Positions 34,976 through 46,840 of a stretch of 64,000 nucleotides of DNA are shown here, in pieces. How positions within the stretch are numbered: the stretch's first letter is position 1; each line of letters opens with the position of its first letter. The notes beneath the pieces are model-generated. The model had not been told where the DNA came from. It saw nothing but the letters and a program-made list of their open reading frames with translations, and made no database searches. The DNA lies in contig NC_089451.1 of the NCBI RefSeq assembly GCF_026210795.1, forward strand, positions 666,001 to 730,000. The letters run 5' to 3'. The position numbers and the translations under genes were made by a program. Source of the stretch: Rhizophagus irregularis (lineage: Eukaryota; Glomeromycota; Glomeromycetes; Glomerales; Glomeraceae).

Positions 34976-37900
34976 TTAAGAAGGGGAGAAATAATCTTGT
35001 ATATAACCAGAGAGAGGAAAGTATTGATTCAAAAATGCCGTTAAATGCGCAGGCAACAATCCTCGAGTAAGCCAAAGACAGGATGAAGAAGGAGCTTCAT
35101 AGTTCCAACAATCCAAAGCAAAGAATTCGGTATGAAAGGAAATATCCAAAGATTTTAAGGATAGGAAAGAAGATAAACAAGAATCTCTAAATTTAATGAC
35201 TTCAGACCGGTGAGTTAAACAGGGATTTAAATCCGGTAAAATATAAGGACAAGTCCAAAGATGATTCAAATCTTCAGGAGCAGAATTACACTGCGGACAG
35301 AGCCAGTCAGGAGAATATAAGTAAGGTTTACGTTGTTGAAGAGTAGTTAAGGTAGGCAACATATCCAAAAGAAGTTTAATGCGGAAGATCCAAAATTCAG
35401 GACAACCATTCCTATGTGAAGCAAAACCTTTAATTTGTGAAAGGCAAAAATATATACCAGCCCAATCAAAGAGTGAAGGAGAACCAAGAGCAGTAAAACG
35501 CGCTAGTGAACAGAAAGATAAAAGAGCACGAGCATCTGCAACAGAGCGGAGAAAATGTCGAATATTCACGTCAATAGGCAGGGAGTTAAAGGTCAACAAG
35601 CATGGAGCATAACAAAATGTTGAAAGTAGAGTAGTGGGTTGTAAAGACGAATGAGCGTCTTTTGCCAAAGAATCTGCTTGTATATTGTAAATATCATCGC
35701 CATGAGCAGGGACTTTAATCAATTTGACATTAAGATTACGGTCCATGATAAGTTGTCGAATAGAAAGCCAAAGAAGATGATTAGGTTCTCGGAGCAACTT
35801 CGGTGAGAAAGGAGCATCAACAAACCGTGTCCATAGTGAAATTAACTGACTACAATCAGTATGAACAGAGATTGACGAATCACGGGAAAGGGCATTCAGT
35901 CCTAACAGGACAGCAGAAATTTCAGAACGCAAAGCGGAAGGAAAGTAAGAAGGGAGATGACAAGAAGATTCCAAAACAAGTCCAACATCATCAAGAGCGA
36001 TCCAAGCAGAAGTCATGGAAGAAGGCGAAGAATCAGTGGCAGGATGGAACGAACCATCTGTGTACAAAGATTGCACCGAAAGTGGTAAAATAGTGTCTTC
36101 AATTCTTTCGATACTATCCTTAAAGAGAGGAGAAAGAGCGGGAGACGCGTTCGAAAAATGAACAAGAGCCAAGGAGGTTGCATAACTCCATGAAGTAGAT
36201 AGAGTAATGGGAAGATAAGCCGCGAAAACTTTGGCATTTCTGGTAGGATAGCCCACAGTATCCGATAGGGTTACATTAAAAAAGCATTTCTCGCTATTAC
36301 AGCGTTGTCTGATGGCAGATTTCATGGATAAGGCGGGAATGTTAAGAGCATACAGGGACAAGGGTCATAGGATCGTTCATCAGCCAAGGTAGATACAGGA
36401 AGCCAATGAGACATAATAGCCGAGTTTTGTTTCTTATAAGTGATACACACACGACCAACAGATAAAGTTTGAGTAGCAGAGTCAAGAGTAATAGCCCATT
36501 GAGGATAAAAGGAATAATCTTTAACAGTATGATCTAATAAACAAGGAGAAGCTAAAGTAAAAGAAGAATTAATAAAATATGAAGATAAAAGTAAAGTAGA
36601 AGAAGAAGAAGAGAGAAAATTATTATTGATAAAAGTAAACCAATTAGGGATCCGTCCTTTACGACCAACGATGCCAAGATAACGAAGGTCAGGCCAATTC
36701 ATAAGATAACGTCAAGCACAAGGAGAAACCAGCTGAGCAAGCACAAATATATTCAAGTTTTTCCAAAGTTTCCAACTCGATTGAAAAATGGAATGAGGTA
36801 GAATAGATCGGAGTGGCAGAGCAGGTTGTAGATTATGCCTCGGAGGCCGGAAGGAAAGAGACCACGTGATGTTCAAATGCGAAGAAAACAATAACGAATT
36901 AAACAAAGTGTGCGTTCGCAAAGAAACGATCTGTGACCATGGTTCTAAGTTAATAGTAGTCGGGCAACTTTCAGCACCCAGATATCCTTGAAGATAGGAG
37001 ATAGCATAAAGGGCAAAATCTTTGAAATCAGGATGAGTGAAAATTTTTTGCCAAGATGCAATATGGGAAGAAAGAAAGCGATAGAAAGCATTTTGAATCG
37101 AAAAGGGAAGTTTGAGAAATAACAGGGGCAACGGAGTAGTCGTAGCAAGACCAGCTTTTCTTCGAAGTACTGAAAACAGAGGCTTAACAATTGATTGAAT
37201 AGTACTTTCAGAAAAAAGGGTAGTTTGAAGACGAAATTCTAATCGCGGAAGAAAGACAGCATTGTAGAGATAGGCCACATGTTGTGCTAATAATTTCTTC
37301 GGTCCCAGGAGAGCTGCCATATCTTTAACCATGGAGCGCGCTTGTTTGAGAACAAAATCAGAAGAGGCGGATAAAGAAAACCAAACGCCTAAAAAGCGAA
37401 AGGAAGCATGCAGAGATAAAGAGGAAAGGGAAAGAAACAAATCAGAGACTAAAAAGGAAGGTGTAAGATCAAAAATAATCTTTGAAGAAGGGGAAGAAGA
37501 TGAAAGAAGAACATATTTAGCTGAATTAGCTTGAACATTATTTAAAGTATAAAATTCAGCAGTAATAGAAAGATGGTCTTCTATTCCAGATTTTGAAGAA
37601 GCAATAAGTGTAGAATCATCCATAAACGTTAAATGTGAAATTGGTAAAGAATGTTGTTCAAATTCAAGTGGAGAATAATTTAAAAGAGCTGAAGATTTTA
37701 AAATAAAAGGATCTCGTGCTTCTTGATTCAAAACAGTGAGTAAGGGATCCAAATAAATAACCCAAAGAAGAGGGGAAATAATTTCTCCTTGATCGATACC
37801 AACACGTACTCTATAAGCAGCTGTATCGCCATGACATGTAATTATCTTATTATTTCGTCGTGTAAAAAGATTTAAAATAAATCGCACTAAAAGTGTAGGG

Positions 37901-40071
37901 ATATGTAACCTATCTAAAGCTAATTTAAGCATGCTCAAATCCATAGAATCAAAAGCTTTAGAGATATCTTGAGAAACGATCCATAGTTCCTGATCATCAG
38001 TAGAGTCATGTTTATGTTGATGAATAATCGCATCCAGCATTTTGATAGGGACATCAGTAGAACCACCAGGTAAACCAGCAAAATTACCACCTTGGAGAAC
38101 TTTATTATCAGCAAGAATGTTGGAGAGACGATTCGTGACGACCTTAACTACACATTTTCGGACTGTTTCCAGAAGAGTAATAGGTCGAGTGTTCTTAAGT
38201 TGAGCATCAAATTCGTGAGGTTTAGGAATAGGATAAACCACAGCTTCACGCCAGTCAGCAGGAATATCACCGCGAGAAAGGCAGGTATTGGCCAATAAAA
38301 GAGAGAAATCCAAGGCTTCACCGGACAGATGTTTAATCATCTCATAAGAAATTTTTGAAGGGCCGGAAGTTTTGTTATTTGGCATGGAGGAAATCACAAT
38401 AGTCCATTCTTGTAGCGAAATAGGCGCCAAAACAGGATCATATAGTGAAGCAGACACATTAGCAAGAGGAGTGTAAGCTTGTTGCCATCGGGCAGGAAAT
38501 GAAATGATGGAAGAGTAATGGGTCAACGGAGGAGAAACAATTGATTGAAAATGAGAAATAGCAGCTTGTTTAATATCCGAAGGATCCGTTAAAAGAGTAG
38601 GAGTTGAATCCAAAACGACCAGAACACGGTCAAGAACAATTGAACGTTTTTCTACTGATAAGGCAGAATCTATAAAGGTGCCGAGCGAGTTCGAAAAGTG
38701 TTCGTCACGTAGTGCAGTATAATATTCCACTGAGTCCGTAAGGTGTTGGGCGAATTTAGTAGATAAAAAAGCAGAAACTAAATTCTTCTGTGATCGTAAA
38801 AACGATTTAAATACAGATGTAGGGGTTGTAGAATAGGTAGGAACTGAATAATCAGGGAGTAAGGATGCAAGATTATCAAGATGGGAGGGCAAAGCGGCAG
38901 TCATTTGCGCAATCTGAGAAGGCCGATTAGAACGACGAGTAGTAAGGCGATATAAAAATCGATCTAAAAACTTGTTAATAGCAATAAGTTTAGTTAATTC
39001 AGGAGAGTACGAATGTCGGTGTGTGTTGGAGACTTTTTGAAAGGGTAAAGTTTCAATAGCAGCACTAATTATGGCAGCTTTCAATGCATGCCACATACGA
39101 TCAAGAGAAAGAGAGGAGAAATCAAAATTAGAGCGATATTGTCTATCTAAATAAACCCCAAGAGAATCATCTACTTCAGTGGTAAAATTATTCCATTGTT
39201 CAACTGAAGTGGAAGCGTAAGAAAAAATAGTACGCAATTCTTTTTTTTGTTTAAGACGAGATTTAGCCAAAATAGCTAGGCAAGAACTGAAGTCAAAAAC
39301 AGTTGAAAGAACTTTGTGATCTGTAAAAGGACGATCAAGGAGATCCGGGCAAGTAACCACTTGCGAAAAAAGACCAGGGGCAGGAAAACCAGGCGAAGAC
39401 CAAATATAATCCAGTCGAGAAGATCCATTATCATGAAAGAAAGTGGGATCAGGACCATTTGTAGAGGAGTGAGCTTGATGATCGGTAAAAAACCGAGAGG
39501 AAAGCAAGCGAAGAAGCTTAAAATGATTAGGTGAATAATTAGAATGAGCGATTACATCAGCATTGAAGTCGCCAAGAATAACTACAAAATAATTATTAGC
39601 TCGGGCATAATCGAGCCAAGAAAGAAGTTTGGCAATAAGATCATTGCAAATAGATTGATGAACAGAACCAGAAGGGGGATAGTATATAGAAATAATAGAA
39701 ATTTTAATTTGATGAAAGAACAAGTCTAATTTAAGAAGTCGACCGTTCCAAGGATCAATTGTTTGAACATGTTTATGAAGGGGATTACGTAACAAAATAC
39801 CAACACCATCATGAGGGCGAGAAGAAGAAGATGAACAGGCCCAATAGGATTTAAAGTGATGTTGGGAGTGTTCATTTTTAAAAATAAATTTAGCATTTGA
39901 AGGGGAAAGACGCGTATCATTAATAGATAAAGCACCAAAAGAGGAGTGGAGAAAAAAATTAAGCAAATGTTGTTGTCGAACTGGGGAACATAAACCATTA
40001 ACATTTAATTGACCAAATTTAATAAGGGGAGAGGGGTGAGGGGAAAAATTATGTTTATTGTTGTCCATCAT
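34976..40071 (-). pseudogene. LINE ORF2: AP endonuclease, reverse transcriptase, RNase H (broken)
   Basis: Starts MMDNNKHNFSPHPS at 40071. Endonuclease signs: FGQLNVNGL, VVILGDFNADV, SRLDYIWSS, FTDHKVL. Reverse transcriptase: RPITLLETVRKCVVKVV, motif A DISKAFDSMD, motif B GIDQGEIISPLLW, motif C FMDD (LTFMDDSTLIAS). A TGA at 36712-36714 stops the frame after SPCA; the same frame continues (MNWPDLRYLG) to about 36340, where a frameshift leads into the RNase H part ending at 34976. That part keeps all four acidic residues (LYTDGSF, ALRSEISAVLLGL, VHTDCSQL, IQADSLAKDAH) and a CPQC...HLWTC zinc motif near the end. A single stop and one indel separate it from an intact ORF. Confidence 0.88.
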
Positions 40072-40120
40072 TATTACACACTGATAAATCAGTAATAAAA
40101 AAGGAGGAAAAAGAGAACAA

Positions 40121-42139
40121 TTATTGATTAGCTTGGCCTTGTTGCCGAGCTAAGATGAGGTTGTTTTGTTGGATTCCTTCTTTAATCGAGCCAGCCAAAG
40201 AGGCAACAGTATCGGAAAGAGAGGAGAGACGCTGTTCCATATCAATAGGGGAGGAAGGAGCGACGTTGGAAGGTGGAATGGGAGCAAAATGAGGAATCAG
40301 GGAAAAACCACTTGTTGATTGCAAAGGGGGAGAATTAACATCAACGAGGATATTATTATCAGTTCGATTCACTGTATCATCCCATCCTTGCATAGAGGAA
40401 GGGATGTAGGAAGGAGGTTTAGTGACAAAAGGGCCAGGAATAGGAGCACGAGCAGCCATAGCAGATTCCAAATTAGTGATGCGGCTGTTCATGGTAGCAA
40501 ATTGTGTGGTAAGAAGGGCTAATTCTTCAACTACTTTTTCAAGAGCAGCACCAATAGATTTCCAATCAGTAAGCACAGTAGGAGGAGCAGGATATGTAAC
40601 ATCCATGCCATCAGCATAGTGATCAAGTTCATTTGCATCAGGAATACGATGACGTTGATTATTATTGTTGTTGTTACGATTGTCACGATTCCATGGTCGA
40701 TGTTGAGAACGAGAACGAGATTGTTGTCGGTTATTAGGTCTGGATTTAGAACGATGGCGAGAAGCATTAGTACGGCTTTGTCCATCATTATTGTTATCAG
40801 GGCGGGCAAAACGGTTATGTCGTTTAGCAGGATGAGAAGGAGGTAGATGCTTATTATATAAAGCACGTAATTTATCATTAGACTGCCAAGGGCGAGAAGG
40901 GCAATTAGGTCTAGATGAAGAACCACATCGATCAGGGTTACAATTAGGGCGACCACATCGATGACAAAGAGAAGTGACTTCATCCGGAGAATGCCAGGTA
41001 AGGCCAACTTTCTTGAGGGCACATGAAATAGATTTAGCATTTTCCATAGCCGTTTCAGAGGCAAAATGGCAATAGGCGTAAGGCTTGGGATTGTAAGAAT
41101 TCATAGAGAAGGGAACATTGATAGATTTAGCGGAAATTTCTTCGGCAATTTCAGCAAGATCGACCGCTATAGTACCACGGGAGACCGGCAAGTAAAGCAA
41201 CATAAGCACGTCTTTCAGCGCGTTGTTCAGGTGAGAAAGTAGCGGGGCAAATACGCAAACAATGTCCTCCACAAAGGACGCCCCAGGTAGAGTCGAGGTT
41301 TTGTAAAGCACCAGTAGATTCAAAGGTAATGTATGCAGTACGATAAAGTTTAGATAAACGGGTATGGCAACGAGTAATATTGCCGTAACGAGAAAAGGTA
41401 CCACGCAAGAGAGCGTCAGATAGAAAAAGGGGGATATCGGTAACCACCAGGGTACGCGCGTGTTCATCAGCCTTAATAGCCTGGGGGTCATACGCATGGA
41501 AATGCAAGCGAAACAAAAGATTCCATAGGGCGTGCCGGCTGTGTCAAGATCATCCTTTTTTCGGAAGTGGACGATGATCCTCTTCAAATCGTTGGATCCA
41601 CTACACGTGGCACGACTACTATAAGAGGAGTACAAGGAAAGTTGTCGATCAACCGCGTCGCACGCGTCGCGGTTCGAAGCGAAGTGATTCCAAAAGCCAT
41701 CGACGTCATTAGGAGCGGCCGAGGCGTAGAAAAGTGTAGGTTGAGATTGTACTGCAGCTTGGGACGCGTCCGGAGAGGCAGCACGTTCAGGGAAAGAGAC
41801 TGCGGGAGTAATATCAGGGCTTTTGCCTTTATCGTTGTTGTTAGCAGGGGCGTGTTGCGAAGCATCGAGAGAGGAGGTATCGGGTTGAGAAGGTATCTCA
41901 GCGGAAGTTGTCTCAACAGGGCCAGGAGGCGTGAGAGGTTTATCAACATCCATGACAGAGTCTTCAGCGCTGACTCTGGTACGTTTATTAGTAGAGGTGG
42001 TCGAAGGTGGGGTGTTCGAAGGGCCAGATATAGAGGAACCTTGACCAGAAACGTTGCCTGCTGGAGAGCTAGAGGCAGGACGTTTAGAAGTAGTATCGTT
42101 GTTAGACTTGTTGTTTTTCTTTTTCTTGTCTGTAGTCAT
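40121..42139 (-). pseudogene. LINE ORF1 (nucleic-acid-binding protein) with paired frameshifts
   Basis: 672 codons stay open, but the middle part of the frame (about 41160-41520) reads as Leu/Pro-rich nonsense. The other frame over 41151-41516 gives a sensible RRM-like stretch (ARTLVVTDIPLFLSDALLRG, SRYGNITRCHTRLSKLYRTA). So one indel near 41520 shifts the frame and another near 41170 restores it. The N-terminus is Ser/Thr/Pro-rich. The C-terminal part has a zinc knuckle variant CX2CX4CX4C (CHRCGRPNCNPDRC), an Arg/Asn/Ser-rich basic region and a helical stretch (ATMNSRITNLESAMAAR). ORF1 proteins coat LINE RNA. Confidence 0.8.
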
Positions 42140-42364
42140 TTTGTAAAGTGTCGTAGTTATCTAAAATAAAGAAAATATAAAGAAAAAGTAATAAAAAACT
42201 TTGAAAAAATTTTTTATTTTTTTCGTAAATATTGTCAAGTGAGCAGAACGGGAGAGAGTTTAGTTTTATCCTTTTCCGATCACTGGCTGACGAGTTATTC
42301 AACAAAATGTTAAACATCGTCATTATAATATTTCTTGATTTACGTTTACTGCACCATTTAACAT

Positions 42365-42930
42365 TTTGCTAGATTTCTCAGTACCTAGTGATTGTAAAAA
42401 GACGATTTATAGCTCGTTGGAATCGCCTCATCGAGACGAATCGAATGGTGGTAAGCTCATCTCTCTGTGATCAATATTGACGGAGTTATTACTTAAAAAC
42501 CATTTAATATTTTTTAATTTCGGAAATTGATCTAGTGATTAGATTTCGATGTATCTTATACCATTAGATTTGTCTCATCAAGACGAATCGAATGGTAGTA
42601 AGATCGTCTTTCTAGGATCAATATTGACGGAGTTATTACTTAAAAACCATTTAATATTTTTTAATTTCGGAAATTGATCTAGTGATTAGATTTCGATGTA
42701 TCTTATACCATTAGATTTGTCTCATCAAGACGAATCGAATGGTAGTAAGATCGTCTTTCTAGGATCAATATTGGCAGAGTTATTACACAAAAACCATTAA
42801 TATTTTTTTAATTTCGGAAATTAATCTAGTGATTGGATTTCGACGTATTTTATACCATTAGAACCGTCTCATCAAGACGAATCGAATGGCGGTAAGATCA
42901 TCTCTCTACGATTAATATTGGCGAAGTTAC
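42365..42930. repeat. Tandem array, four copies of a ~148-bp unit containing the shared core
   Basis: The string GAATCGAATGG recurs near 42435, 42584, 42732 and 42880. Between copies the text ATCAATATTG...GAGTTA...CCATTTAATATTTTTTAAT is almost unchanged. Copies 2 and 3 are nearly identical, so at least that duplication is recent. Each unit holds the CTCATCAAGACGAATCGAAT core. Confidence 0.85.
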
Positions 42931-43013
42931 GATACAATAAAGTTTTAAGTATAATTCTGGCTAAAATTATGTTAATTTTTGGCTGGAATTATGATATACA
43001 AATATAAGAAATT

Positions 43014-43089
43014 TTTTATATAGTCACATCTCTTTATAATCACCAAATATGGACTGTCCCAAATGTGTGACTATAAAGAGAGTTGACTG
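43014..43089. mobile_element. Right end of a TA-flanked Tigger-like element
   Basis: Reads inward as CAGTCAACTCTCTTTATAGT and ends at TA (43090-43091). It matches the left end at 34128 in its first 9 bases and in TATAGTCAC. A short internal foldback (TAGTCACA...TGTGACTA) is present. With 34128 it could bound one 8.96-kb element that took in the LINE, but different parents are possible. Confidence 0.6.
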
Positions 43090-43091
43090 TA

Positions 43092-43945
43092 CCTTAAAAT
43101 ATTTTATTACATAAACCAATATTTTTATAATAAATTCTATAGTATTTTCTAAGTAAAAATTGAAAAAAAAAGCAATTTGATTAATGATTTTTTAAAAGTA
43201 AATGATCAACAAATTATAATAAATAGTAGCTAAATTTTTCAAATTGAAATATCTTTTTATCCATTAATCCTAGAAATATAAAATTACCACCATTTGATGC
43301 GTCTTAATGAGAAGAATCTGATAGAAATAAAATTGTTTTTCTACAAATATTATGTGACAGGATAACTTATAAAATCTAAAAATTTATAAATCAATATAGC
43401 TTTTTATTTATCAATTTTAGAGTTATGATTTTATTACCATTAAATGCACTTTAATAAGAGGAATCTAATAAATATAATTTCATCCTTTTATGATCACTAG
43501 ATCTTAAGATATTTTAAAAATTCAAAAATTTTTAAAATTAATTTTAACTCCTACAGTTTAAGGGATAAGATTTTTAGTAATACTTATAAATTTTAGTTTT
43601 TTTATTATCATAAATCCCATTTTATTTGGTAATATTTATAAAAAGAATGTTAAAAAATTTCTAAAGTAAAAAAAAAAACTTATTTTTCTTATTTACTTAA
43701 TTATTTTATTATCTAAAGTCCAATATATAATTTTGATTAGTATTTTTGTTTTTATATAACTATAAAATTACTTTAAAAAAAGGAAAAGAAAAAAAATAAA
43801 AGAACATTGAGTTACATTAATTTAAAAAAAAATTTTTTTTTTTTATAAAATTAAAGGATAAGGAAAAGAAAAATAAATATTTTTTTTTAAACTTTTAATA
43901 TATGTAATATATGATATATTTAATTATAAATTATTATTAATTGAA
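43092..43945. other. AT-rich spacer with decayed core copies
   Basis: 43260-43330 and 43420-43480 hold decayed core motifs (ACCACCATTTGATGCGTCTT). The rest is AT-rich low complexity. No gene. Confidence 0.5.
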
Positions 43946-45370
43946 GGATTAATTTTACATTCACCTCTGGTGAATTTTATCAGGATGAATTTTGCTATAA
44001 TTTGCATTATGCATAAATTTAATAAATTTTATGGTGATAGGTGAATTTCACCTTGATTTTCATAAATTTTTTAAAATGTTTTCCCCTGAATATACAAAGA
44101 CGTCACTTTTCTCATTTTGTTATTTTTTTAAAGAAAATCCTTCTTTCTTAATAATAAATAACCTTAAATAGTTAGTTTCTTAAATAACAATATGGAATTT
44201 AATGCTTTTTGTTCTGATTATCATAATAATAGTTATGAGATAAGTGCTTTTATTTCAATATATTCTGAACCTTTTAATGATAATTTTACCAATATAAACC
44301 TTTTACTATATTCTAAACCTTTTAATATAAACTTTTTGCCATCATCTTTAGAACTTTCTGAGCCACCTTTTGTATCACCTGTATTACCATTTGTATTACC
44401 TGTTGAACCACTTTTAACTTCAGATGATAATTTTACAGATATAGAACCTTTGTTACCTTTAGAACTATCTTTTGGTAATAGTAATTATCAATATAATTTG
44501 GCTGTAGGAGATTCTTTTGATAATTGGTTATTAGTTAATACATTTATGCATCAATATTGCTTAGAACGTGGTTTTAAATATCAAATTTTCCGTAATAATA
44601 AAGATTCTAATGATTCAACTATTATCAGATGTAAATCATTTCATTGTTCATTAAGTGGCAATTATGAACCTCAAAAAATAATGGATTAAAAATTACATCA
44701 GTTACGTGGTACTATTAAAACCAATTGTAAATGGCATGTTAACTTTACATTTCCTAAATCTGCACATCAAATAGGGTGCACAACATTAAAAGATGTGCAT
44801 AATCATAAGATAAATCCTGCACAAATATCTCATATTATTGCTAGATATAGACGTCTTAATAGTGAAATAATTCAAGACTTAAAGTTTTTTCAGATTGCAA
44901 GGTTGCACCAATTACACAATTAAAGATACTTAAAAAAAGTATTCAGAACATGTATTTCACAAGCAAGACGTTTATAATGCAATTTATAAATTGCGTTAAA
45001 ATAATAGAGATGAAAAACTGGACTCAGTTTTATTTCTTAATGTACTTTTAGAAAAAATGACTCAAGACCCACGTTGAAAGATTTATATTTGACATTCTGG
45101 TAATAAATGTCATTTATCAGGCATCTTTTGGATGTCTCCCTCTCAACAAGAATTATATCAACGATTTTCTGATGTAGTATTAAACGATAATACTTGTAAA
45201 ACCAATAAATACAATATGTATTTAAGTGTGTTAATGGTAAAAGACAACTATGGACGATTTTGAAATATAGCAAATGCACTAGTGGAAGACGAAATGGCAT
45301 CTACATACACATGGATTTTGCAATGTTTAATGAAAGCTACTGATAATATTGCGCTAAAAGCATTTTGGAC

Positions 45371-45614
45371 TAAGGTTGCTTACTGAAACCTAGGGGTTTA
45401 GGCAAGGTGGCGTTTTGCCGAAAAGTGAAATTCTGCCAAAACTATATTAAAGTTATATTAAAAAACTGGCGAAACTTTGGAGAAAGGCGAAACTGCCGAA
45501 ACTTATTATAAATGCTGAAACTGCCAAAACTTTGCTGAAACTATAATAAATCTATAGTAAAATTTTAACGAAACTAATCGTAGGATTTTGAAGAGGTTTA
45601 GACAAGCAACCTTA
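45371..45614. mobile_element. hAT-type MITE inside the MULE transposase
   Basis: Inverted ends TAAGGTTGCTT and TAAGGTTGCTTG (read inward), then AAACC on both sides. It is flanked by TTTTGGAC and TTTTAGAC, an 8-bp duplication with one mismatch. It lies just before the second catalytic Asp codon of the MULE. The interior has repeats of GCCGAAACT/GCCAAAACT. Confidence 0.78.
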
Positions 45615-46137
45615 TTTTAGACAGATTCAGAGCCAGAATTAATCAATGCAGCTTCTCAAATTTTTCCTACAACGCCCCATTTTTATTGTTTATTTCATAT
45701 CTGGTAAAATATAATTAAGAATCTTAAATCAAAATTAGGATTAAGATTTCATGCTTTCAGTAAGGCTTTTTATTTATGTAGAAACGTCTAAGACATAAAT
45801 TATTTGAGCAATGTTAGGCATTTATGATAAATGAATTTCCAGAGTGTGAATGCTATATGACTAGGGCATTATATGGTAATAGAATCAGTTGGGCTAAAGC
45901 TTATATGCCATTCCAGTTTAATAGTGGTATACAAAGTACCCAAAGTGTAGAATCGTTTAATGGTATTATTAAAAGGTCTTTAAATTCAGCAAGTACTCTT
46001 TGTGATATTGCAGAAACAATTGATAAAAGACATCAGGAGGAGTTTAACACACGTCGAATGACCAAAAACAGGCAAAAAAAATGGCTAGAATTGCATAAAC
46101 TATTTGCAAATTTATATAAACTATTTACAAATAGTAT

Positions 46138-46210
46138 AGGTTAATTCGCAAATAGCCAAAAACAGCCAAGAATAGCTAAGAATAGCCAAGAATAGCCAAG
46201 AATAGCCACT
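46138..46210. repeat. Short tandem repeat, ~10-bp unit
   Basis: Five to six copies of AAGAATAGCC in the MULE transposase region, followed by an unrelated AT stretch. It probably marks sequence added to the transposase gene after it decayed. Confidence 0.7.
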
Positions 46211-46441
46211 GCTTTTTGCGCCATTTTTTTTTGCCAATTTTTAGCATTTCGACTTGTATAAGTATTATCAATTAACAGATATTAAGGCGAAATATACACC
46301 AATTGGATTACCATATCTTTCATCTCAATTTTTTTCAAGTGTTGATGCAATTATTGTGAAATTTTTATTACCTTTTATATTATCTTTACAACGATATCAA
46401 ATTTCACAATCTTTTATATATGAAGGACAGTTAACATCATA

Positions 46442-46840
46442 TAGAGATGTGCCACTTAGTGTTATATAACATATATAACATATATATATAACTAAAAAAA
46501 ATACATATAATATGAATAAAAATTTTTTTGATCAATCAATTACCAGGCTGTATATTCTGAAGTCACAAAAATTTTCATCCCTTATCTGTCACTGGTCACG
46601 TGAAGTGAGATTAATGATATATATAACATAAATAACATAAATAACATATATAACATGTTATGTTTGTTATATTTGTTGTTTTTAATGTTATAAATATTAT
46701 ATAGCAAAAATGGTATATTTTTAATATAGAATAATAAAAGTATATATTGTATTTATAAAATTTTTTATTCATATTGTATGTATTTTTTTAATTATATATA
46801 TGTGTTATATATGTTATATAACACTAAGTGGTACATCTCT
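46442..46840. mobile_element. Mutator-type MITE with 9-bp duplication inside the MULE
   Basis: Inverted ends TAGAGATGTGCCACTTAGTG and, from the right, AGAGATGTACCACTTAGTG; both lead into GTTATATAACATATAT. AACATCATA flanks it on both sides (46433-46441 and 46841-46849), a perfect 9-bp duplication. Removing the element and one duplication restores continuous coding sequence of the host transposase around GQLTSY. The interior is AT-rich. Confidence 0.85.

Larger units (their letters stand above)
34480..42300 (-). mobile_element. Nearly full-length LINE (non-LTR retrotransposon) with RNase H
   Basis: Read on the minus strand: leader, ORF1 (42139-40121), 49-bp gap, ORF2 with endonuclease and reverse transcriptase (40071-36712), a continuation with RNase H to 34976, and a ~500-bp 3' region. 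The two-ORF plan with an AP-type endonuclease and an RNase H domain fits the Tad/I group of fungal LINEs. Outer borders are approximate because no target duplication could be fixed; the 3' end is A-rich on the element strand. Both ORFs are damaged, so this copy should be inactive. Base composition is clearly less AT-biased than the neighbouring elements. Confidence 0.85.

Noticed and set aside
41567-42169. 200-codon Arg-rich open frame on the + strand
   Set aside because: Antisense shadow of LINE ORF1; no independent support.
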